From positions 434,001 to 498,000 of the forward strand of contig CP075370.1 in assembly GCA_019454225.1 (NCBI GenBank): a stretch of 64,000 nt of DNA. Direction: 5' to 3'. Source of the DNA: Paracoccaceae bacterium (GTDB taxonomy: Bacteria > Pseudomonadota > Alphaproteobacteria > Rhodobacterales > Rhodobacteraceae). Shown one piece after another: positions 59,050-64,000 of the stretch. A program made the position numbers and the translations under genes. The stretch's first letter is position 1, and each line of letters starts with the position of its first letter. The notes under the pieces were generated by a model that made no database searches, was not told where the DNA came from, and saw only the letters and a program-made list of their open reading frames with translations.

Positions 59050-60027
59050 TCAGGATTTCCAAAGCGCCTTCCTGCGCGATGACGAGGCCGAAAAGACCAG
59101 CCGTTGCAACAGGATGAACATGAACAACAGCCCGCCTATAACGATCTTTGTCCACCAGCTGGACAAGGTTCCGTCGAACACGATGTAGGTTTGCACGAGC
59201 CCTTGCAACATGACGCCGATGAATGTGCCCGCGACAAAACCATAACCCCCTGTCAGCAGCGTGCCGCCGATGACCACGGCGGCGATCGCATCCAGTTCCA
59301 CCCCCATGGCAGACAGCGAATAGCCCGCTGAGGTATAAAGCGAAAACACGATGCCCGCGATACCTGCAAGGGTGGAGGACAGGGTATAGACCAGAATGGT
59401 GGTGCGCGCGACAGGCACACCCATCAGTGCGGCCGAGGTCTCGGACCCGCCCAGTGCATAGACATACGAGCCGAAGCGCGTCCGGTGCGCCAGCACGATG
59501 CCGATGGCGAACACGGCGAGCATGATCATCGCGATAACCGTCAGCCGCCCCCCGCCCGGCAGCAGGATGTAGCTGCGCGAGATCGAGGAATAGACCTCGT
59601 GCTTGATCCCGATGCTGTCAGGCGACAGCACCGAGGCGCCGCCCCGGGCGAGGAACATGCCGGCCAGCGTCACGATGAAGGATGGAACCTTCAGATAGTG
59701 GATCGCGGCCCCCATCACCGCACCGAAGATGGCGGCGACCGTCACGGTGATGGCAAACGCCAGCCCGGGATGCAGCCCTGCCCACATGATCAGTGTTGCA
59801 ATCAGCACCGTCGAGAAGCCGATCACCGCACCCACCGACAGATCGATCCCGCCGGACAGGATTACAAAGGTCATCCCGACGGCGGCGATCCCGAGGAAGG
59901 CGTTGTCGGTCAGGAAATTGCCCATGACGCGGGTGGACAGCATCGACGGAAACTGGATGGCCGCGGCAGCATAGGCGAGCAGGAAGATGACGGTGGTGGC
60001 CAGCAAGGGGCGAAGTGCGCGGTTCAT
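59050..60027 (-). CDS. yjfF: Galactofuranose-type sugar ABC transporter permease YjfF
   Basis: The 325-residue RbsC-family permease has about nine membrane segments and the blocks VGMTFVILSGGIDLSVGAVIGFST, ALGGSETSAALMGVPVART and IAAVVIGGTLLTGGYGFVAGT. The matched pair of permeases with ytfT and the YtfQ-type binding protein identify the galactofuranose-type importer family. The ATG overlaps the ytfT stop by 4 nt. Confidence 0.88.
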   Translation of the reverse strand: MNRALRPLLATTVIFLLAYAAAAIQFPSMLSTRVMGNFLTDNAFLGIAAVGMTFVILSGGIDLSVGAVIGFSTVLIATLIMWAGLHPGLAFAITVTVAAIFGAVMGAAIHYLKVPSFIVTLAGMFLARGGASVLSPDSIGIKHEVYSSISRSYILLPGGGRLTVIAMIMLAVFAIGIVLAHRTRFGSYVYALGGSETSAALMGVPVARTTILVYTLSSTLAGIAGIVFSLYTSAGYSLSAMGVELDAIAAVVIGGTLLTGGYGFVAGTFIGVMLQGLVQTYIVFDGTLSSWWTKIVIGGLLFMFILLQRLVFSASSSRRKALWKS

Positions 60028-61043
60028 CCGGTCTTCCTTTGCGTGGCGGCGGGTGCGTGATGACCGATCCGGCGCCCGATCCACTGGCTCGCAAGGGGCG
60101 ATTGCAGCATCAGGATCAGGATGATCACGCCCGATTTGACGACCAGGTTGAACTGCGGTGAGAAGCCCGAGATCAGGATGCCGGTGTTCATGGCCTGGAT
60201 GATCAGCGCCCCCACCACTGACATTGGAATGGAGAAGCGCCCGCCCATCAGCGAGGTCCCGCCCAGGACCACCGCAAGAATGGCGTCCAGTTCCAGCCAG
60301 AGACCGGCGTTGTTGGCATCGGCCCCCCGGATATCGCCAGCCACGATCAGGCCCGAAACGGCGGCGCAGAACCCCGCAAAGCCGTAGACAAGCAGCAGCA
60401 GCACACGGCTGGAGATGCCGGCGAAACGTGCGGCCGAGCGGTTGACGCCCACGGCCTCGATCAGCAGGCCAAGCGCCGTGCGGCGCACCGCGAGCGTTGT
60501 CACCACCATCAGCACAAGCGCGATCACCACGGGCATGGGCAGCCCCAGGAACGCACCGGTCCCGACAAAGCTCAGCACCGGGTCCGAGAAGGTCACGATG
60601 GAGCCTTCGGTGATCAGTTGCGCGAGGCCCCGGCCGGCCACCATCAGGACCAGCGTGGCTATGATCGGTTGAATGTCCAGAAAGGTGACCAGAACGCCGT
60701 TCCACAATCCGCAGACGGCGCCGGCCAACAGGGCCACGGCGATTGCCATCAGTGCCGGGGTTCCGGATGACACCATGACCGCCGCCACGGCACCGGCGAT
60801 CGCCATGACGGCACCGACCGACAGATCAACGCCCTTTGTCGCGATCACGGCGGTGACGCCGATGGCAAGGATCGCGACCGGCGCGCCCCGGTTCAACACG
60901 TCAATCAGGCTGCCGAACAGGCGACCATCCTGCCACGTCACGGTGAAGAACCCCGGAAAAAGCAGCCAGTTGATGAACAGCACCGCCGCCAGCGCCGCAA
61001 ATTGCGGGCGCAGAAGGGCCCCCTTCCAGTTCAGCCTTCTCAT
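60024..61043 (-). CDS. ytfT: Galactofuranose-type sugar ABC transporter permease YtfT
   Basis: The 339-residue RbsC-family permease shows the same organisation as YjfF: AIGVTAVIATKGVDLSVGAVMAIAG, LEAVG-type loop LLIEAVGVNRSAARFAGI, and LDAILAVVLGGTSLMGGRFSI. It forms the pore with YjfF. Its ATG overlaps the ytfR stop by 4 nt, so all three genes are translationally coupled. Confidence 0.88.
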   Translation of the reverse strand: MRRLNWKGALLRPQFAALAAVLFINWLLFPGFFTVTWQDGRLFGSLIDVLNRGAPVAILAIGVTAVIATKGVDLSVGAVMAIAGAVAAVMVSSGTPALMAIAVALLAGAVCGLWNGVLVTFLDIQPIIATLVLMVAGRGLAQLITEGSIVTFSDPVLSFVGTGAFLGLPMPVVIALVLMVVTTLAVRRTALGLLIEAVGVNRSAARFAGISSRVLLLLVYGFAGFCAAVSGLIVAGDIRGADANNAGLWLELDAILAVVLGGTSLMGGRFSIPMSVVGALIIQAMNTGILISGFSPQFNLVVKSGVIILILMLQSPLASQWIGRRIGHHAPAATQRKTG

Positions 61044-62566
61044 GCCGTTTCCCCTGCGGCGACGCTGTGTTCGGCGATCGCCGCGACGATCACCGATGGC
61101 GTGATGTCCTCGCCGCGCAGTTCGGCGACCATCTGTCGGTCGCGCATCACCACGACCCGGTTGGAGTAGGCCACCACCTCGTCCAGTTCCGAGGAAATCA
61201 CCAGAAGTGCCAACCCCTCCTCGCGAAGGCGGTTGATGGTGCGCACGATTTCGGCATGGGCACCGACATCAATTCCCCTGGTCGGTTCATCAAGGATCAG
61301 GAACGAGGGGTCGATGGCCAGCCAGCGTGCCAGGATCACCTTCTGCTGGTTGCCCCCCGACAGAAGCTTCACCGGCATGTCATGGTTGGCCGCACGGATG
61401 TCCAGATCCTCGGCAAAGCGCCCCGCGACCTCGTCCTGCTCGTCGCGATTCAGCGCGCGGAACCAGCCGAGTTTGGCCTGCAAGGCAATGACGATGTTCT
61501 CGCGCACCGAAAGCTCGCCGAATATCCCATCCAGCTTGCGATCCTCGGGGCAGAAGCCGAACCCCGCAGCCACCGCCTGAACGGGGTTTCGGACCCTGAC
61601 CGCCTTGCCGCCGACGTTGACATCTCCCTCATCGGGGGTGTCCACCCCGAACATCAACCGCGCCATCTCGGTCCGGCCGGAGCCCAGCAGGCCTGCAACC
61701 CCCACGACCTCGCCCTCGTGCAGTGACAGGGTGAACGGGGCGACGCGACCCGCACGTCCCAGCGATGAAAAGGTGACCCGGACGGGTCCCTGTGGCCCCT
61801 CGGAGACGGGCAGGGCGCGCTGCTCATAGGCCAGATCCTTTCCCAGCATCATCCGCACAACCTCGGTGGCGGTAAGCTGCGACAGGTCGCGGGTGCCGAT
61901 CAGCTGCCCGTTCCGCAGGATCGTGACCCTGTCGGACACCGCGAAGACCTGGTCCAGGAAATGCGTGATGAACACGATGGCCAGACCGCGCGCCTTGAGC
62001 CCGGCAACGACCTCGAAAAGCCGTGCGACCTCGGTACGGTCAAGGCTCGCGGTGGGTTCATCCAGAACCAGCACCTTGCCGGACAGCTCGACCGCCCGGG
62101 CAATGGCCACGATCTGCTGCACCGCGATGGAATAGCTCCCCAGTTCGGCCCGCACGTCGATGTCCAGACCGTAGGTTGCAAGCAGGGCACGGGCCTGCGC
62201 CACGATCGCGCCGCGCTGCACCAGTCCGAAACGGGTGGGTTGGCGACCGAGAAACAGGTTCTCGGCGACCGACCTGTTCGGCAGGAGATTGACCTCCTGA
62301 TAAACCGTCCCGATGCCACGGCCCTGTGCGTGCAGCGGGTCGCTGAAGCGGACGGGGGCGCCGTCCAGCAGAACCTCGCCCCCATCAGGCTGATAGGCGC
62401 CTGTGAGTATCTTGATCAGCGTGGACTTGCCCGCGCCGTTCTCGCCCAATAGCGCGTGTACCTCGCCCGCCCTGACAGCGAAGTCCACGCCGTCAAGCGC
62501 CCGGTGCTGGCCGAAAATCTTGACGATACCCCGCGCCTCGAGCACCGGCACTCCGCCTTCGGCCAT
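61040..62566 (-). CDS. ytfR: Galactofuranose-type sugar ABC transporter ATPase YtfR
   Basis: The 508-residue protein contains two ABC cassettes. The first has GENGAGKST, SIAVQQIVAIARAV and VLVLDEPTASLD; the second has a degenerate Walker A (GLLGSGRTEMARL), signature LSGGNQQKVILARWL and LILDEPTRGIDVGAH. This double-cassette pattern with a degenerate second Walker A is normal for RbsA/YtfR. ATG 62566 is chosen because the first cassette begins at residue 8. It is separated from ytfQ by 99 bp holding a hairpin. Confidence 0.92.
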   Translation of the reverse strand: MAEGGVPVLEARGIVKIFGQHRALDGVDFAVRAGEVHALLGENGAGKSTLIKILTGAYQPDGGEVLLDGAPVRFSDPLHAQGRGIGTVYQEVNLLPNRSVAENLFLGRQPTRFGLVQRGAIVAQARALLATYGLDIDVRAELGSYSIAVQQIVAIARAVELSGKVLVLDEPTASLDRTEVARLFEVVAGLKARGLAIVFITHFLDQVFAVSDRVTILRNGQLIGTRDLSQLTATEVVRMMLGKDLAYEQRALPVSEGPQGPVRVTFSSLGRAGRVAPFTLSLHEGEVVGVAGLLGSGRTEMARLMFGVDTPDEGDVNVGGKAVRVRNPVQAVAAGFGFCPEDRKLDGIFGELSVRENIVIALQAKLGWFRALNRDEQDEVAGRFAEDLDIRAANHDMPVKLLSGGNQQKVILARWLAIDPSFLILDEPTRGIDVGAHAEIVRTINRLREEGLALLVISSELDEVVAYSNRVVVMRDRQMVAELRGEDITPSVIVAAIAEHSVAAGETA

Positions 62567-62621
62567 GTCTGCCCCCCGATCCTGCCTGCCACACTTCTGC
62601 TTTTGCCCGGACAAGACAATA

Positions 62622-62648
62622 CTGTCGGCGGGTTTGCACCGCCGACAG
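62622..62648 (-). terminator. Hairpin between ytfQ and ytfR
   Basis: On the minus strand CTGTCGGCGG and CCGCCGACAG form a perfect 10-bp stem with a 7-nt loop, followed by TATTGTCTTG. It starts 17 bp past the ytfQ stop and probably acts as a partial terminator or mRNA protector favouring binding-protein expression. Confidence 0.65.
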
Positions 62649-62665
62649 ACGCATCTCGGGGAAGT

Positions 62666-63637
62666 TCAGTATCCCAGACCCTTCCGGCGGTCATATTCGC
62701 CCTGCGGGTCGTCGGCGGGGGTGTAGAGCTTGGATTCCGTGATGATGAACTTCTCGGGCACGGTGCCATTGTTCAGATAGGCATCCAGGGCCGCGAAGGC
62801 GGGACCTGCCATGTTCGGGGTCAGTTCCACGGTTGCATTCGCTTCGCCTGCCACCATCGAGGCAAAGATGTCGGGCACGGCATCGATCGATACGACCAGG
62901 ATGTCGCTGCCGGGCTTCAGCCCCGCATCCTTGATCGCCTGGATGGCGCCGACGGCCATGTCGTCGTTGTGTGCATAGACCGCACAGATGCCCTTGCCGC
63001 CACCCTCTGCCTTGAGGAACCCCTCCATGACCTCCTTGCCCTTCGAGCGGGTGAAGTCGCCGGTCTGGCTGCGGATGATCGACAGGTTGGCGTGACCCGA
63101 GATGCCTTCCTCGAAGCCTTGCTTGCGGTTGATGGCAGGGGACGAGCCAACGGTACCCTGAAGCTCGACCACCTTGCATTCCTTGTCGCCGACGGCGCCG
63201 ACCAGCCACTCGCCGGCCACGCGACCTTCCTTGACCTGATCAGAGGCGACCGAGGTGAGGTACAGATCCTGCGGTGCGTCGATGCCGCGGTCCAGAAGGA
63301 CCACGGGGATACCCGCCTCCTTTGCTTCGGTCAGCACTTCTTCCCAGCCGGTCGAGACGACCGGCGCGACCAGAATGGCATCGACCCCCTGAGCGATGAA
63401 GCCGCGGATCGCCTTGATCTGGTTCTCCTGCTTCTGCTGGGCGTCGGCGAACTTCAGGTCGACCCCCAGCCTCTCGGCCTCGGCCTTCGTCACCGAGGTC
63501 TCGGCCGCCCGCCAGCCAGACTCCGAGCCGATCTGCGAGAAGCCGATGACCTTGCCGGAAAGCCCGTCCGCATAGGCAGCAGAGGACAACAGCGCGCCAA
63601 TACCCGCGGCCAGCGCGAGTTTCTTGATGATGGACAT
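62666..63637 (-). CDS. ytfQ: Galactofuranose-type sugar ABC transporter binding protein YtfQ
   Basis: The 323-residue protein has a signal peptide (cleaved after about residue 23, LLSSAAYADG) and a family-1 periplasmic-binding fold with VIGFSQIGSESGWRAAETSV, DAILVAPVVSTGWEEVLTEA, VELQGTVGSSPAINRKQGF and CAVYAHNDDMAVGAIQAIK, all typical of YtfQ. In E. coli YtfQ binds galactofuranose; the ligand here may differ. GGGAGGG lies just upstream of the start. It heads the operon. Confidence 0.9.
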   Translation of the reverse strand: MSIIKKLALAAGIGALLSSAAYADGLSGKVIGFSQIGSESGWRAAETSVTKAEAERLGVDLKFADAQQKQENQIKAIRGFIAQGVDAILVAPVVSTGWEEVLTEAKEAGIPVVLLDRGIDAPQDLYLTSVASDQVKEGRVAGEWLVGAVGDKECKVVELQGTVGSSPAINRKQGFEEGISGHANLSIIRSQTGDFTRSKGKEVMEGFLKAEGGGKGICAVYAHNDDMAVGAIQAIKDAGLKPGSDILVVSIDAVPDIFASMVAGEANATVELTPNMAGPAFAALDAYLNNGTVPEKFIITESKLYTPADDPQGEYDRRKGLGY

Positions 63638-63700
63638 GATCCCTCCCTAGGATTTCGAGGCAGACGTCTCCTCCCGTCGACCTGCACGAACGCTAGCAAA

Positions 63701-63709
63701 AGTATTACT
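63701..63709. promoter_or_regulatory. Candidate GntR operator AGTA-T-TACT upstream of ytfQ
   Basis: A small inverted repeat lies in an AT-rich promoter-like patch 64 bp upstream of ytfQ. FadR-type GntR proteins bind short palindromes of this kind, and the operon encodes one. No convincing -35/-10 pair was found, so confidence is low. Confidence 0.3.
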
Positions 63710-63783
63710 ATATGTAAAATGCAATGCGCGATGCGGACAGCATTGCTGCCCATACCGTTTTCAAGGTCTGCGCCAAACGCGAA

Positions 63784-63813
63784 AGCCCCGCCGCACCTGC
63801 GCGCGACGGGGCT
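63784..63813 (-). terminator. Terminator after the DJ-1/PfpI gene
   Basis: AGCCCCG and CGGGGCT form a 7-bp stem that can extend inward by further GC pairs, followed on the minus strand by TTTCGCGTTT. It ends the gene at the right window edge and insulates the ytf operon. Confidence 0.6.
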
Positions 63814-63838
63814 GCAACCTGCCGAAAAAGAACGCGTT

Positions 63839-64000
63839 TCAGCTGTGAACGATCTTCGTGCCCAGCACGTTCAGGCATTCGCGCATGAAGGCCGCGAGTC
63901 CCGTCCAGCCCTTTGCGGAAACCATTGTGCCATCGACATAGGCCTCGGTCGGCTTCACGTCGATATAGGTGCCGCCGGCCAGAATGACCTCTGGCTCGCA
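63839..64000 (-). CDS. DJ-1/PfpI family protein, C-terminal part
   Basis: The 53 visible residues (ending FMRECLNVLGTKIVHS) contain the C-terminal strand-helix pattern of the DJ-1/PfpI class I glutamine-amidotransferase-like fold: AGGTYIDV, an acidic helix start, VDGTMVSAKGW and the final LGTKI helix. The catalytic Cys and His lie upstream outside the window, so chaperone, protease or glyoxalase function cannot be judged. The frame runs off the right edge. Confidence 0.75.
   Translation of the reverse strand, partial: CEPEVILAGGTYIDVKPTEAYVDGTMVSAKGWTGLAAFMRECLNVLGTKIVHS

Noticed and set aside
1-64000. CRISPR arrays, insertion sequences, prophage, rRNA operon or photosynthesis gene cluster
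   Set aside because: I looked for spaced direct repeats, transposase motifs, phage structural genes, rRNA sequence and bch/crt/puf genes and saw none. Only the regulators of photosynthesis are present in the window.

Overview
The window is about 64 kb of high-GC DNA from an alphaproteobacterium, almost certainly a member of the Rhodobacteraceae/Paracoccaceae close to Rhodobacter. The strongest evidence is the order regB, senC, regA, hvrA, hvrB, orf5, ahcY at 2.0-8.4 kb, which is the redox/photosynthesis regulatory locus of Rhodobacter. The pair made of a mitofilin (Mic60)-like and a HemY/Orf52-like gene next to hemD fits the same group. Coding density is very high, many genes overlap by 4 nt, and no insertion sequence, prophage, CRISPR array or rRNA gene was seen.

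The first 18.3 kb are core chromosome. They hold the 3'-truncated tsaE, a membrane PAS protein, the RegB/RegA redox two-component system with SenC, the H-NS-like HvrA, the LysR regulator HvrB facing the tiny orf5, an HD-domain phosphohydrolase, S-adenosylhomocysteinase, a methyltransferase, a DUF2853 protein and an Fsr-type exporter. They continue with a tsaD-gpsA-yciI-like-EVE run on the minus strand, hemD with the Mic60/HemY-like pair on the plus strand, and a tRNA-Thr(CGU).

From 18.7 to 31.4 kb lies an accessory amino-acid region. It contains a LuxR-type regulator, three LysR regulators, a phytanoyl-CoA-dioxygenase-family oxygenase, a polar amino-acid ABC transporter, a cystathionine beta-lyase-like PLP enzyme, an EamA exporter, an M20 dipeptidase and an aspartase-type lyase. 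From 31.5 to 48.4 kb lies the most unusual block. A minus-strand supercluster under a divergent MarR regulator encodes a molybdenum hydroxylase (FAD subunit plus a fused 2Fe-2S/molybdopterin subunit), a 6-hydroxynicotinate-reductase-like Fe-S protein, a UPF0280 protein, an AA_synth protein and a polytopic membrane protein, followed by a complete Liv-type ABC importer and hyuA/hyuB. Together this looks like uptake, hydroxylation, ring reduction and ATP-driven opening of an N-heterocycle whose identity is unknown.

From 48.4 to 56.8 kb a DctB/DctD-like two-component system precedes a TAXI-TRAP transporter, then a DUF2478 protein and the AzlCD branched-chain amino-acid exporter. A thioredoxin-like protein and a YeeZ-like epimerase follow. 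The last 5.5 kb is a sugar ABC operon (ytfQ-ytfR-ytfT-yjfF) ending in its probable GntR regulator, and the window closes inside a DJ-1/PfpI gene. A recurring architectural theme is that all four solute-binding-protein genes in the window are followed by a strong RNA hairpin before the membrane or ATPase genes.
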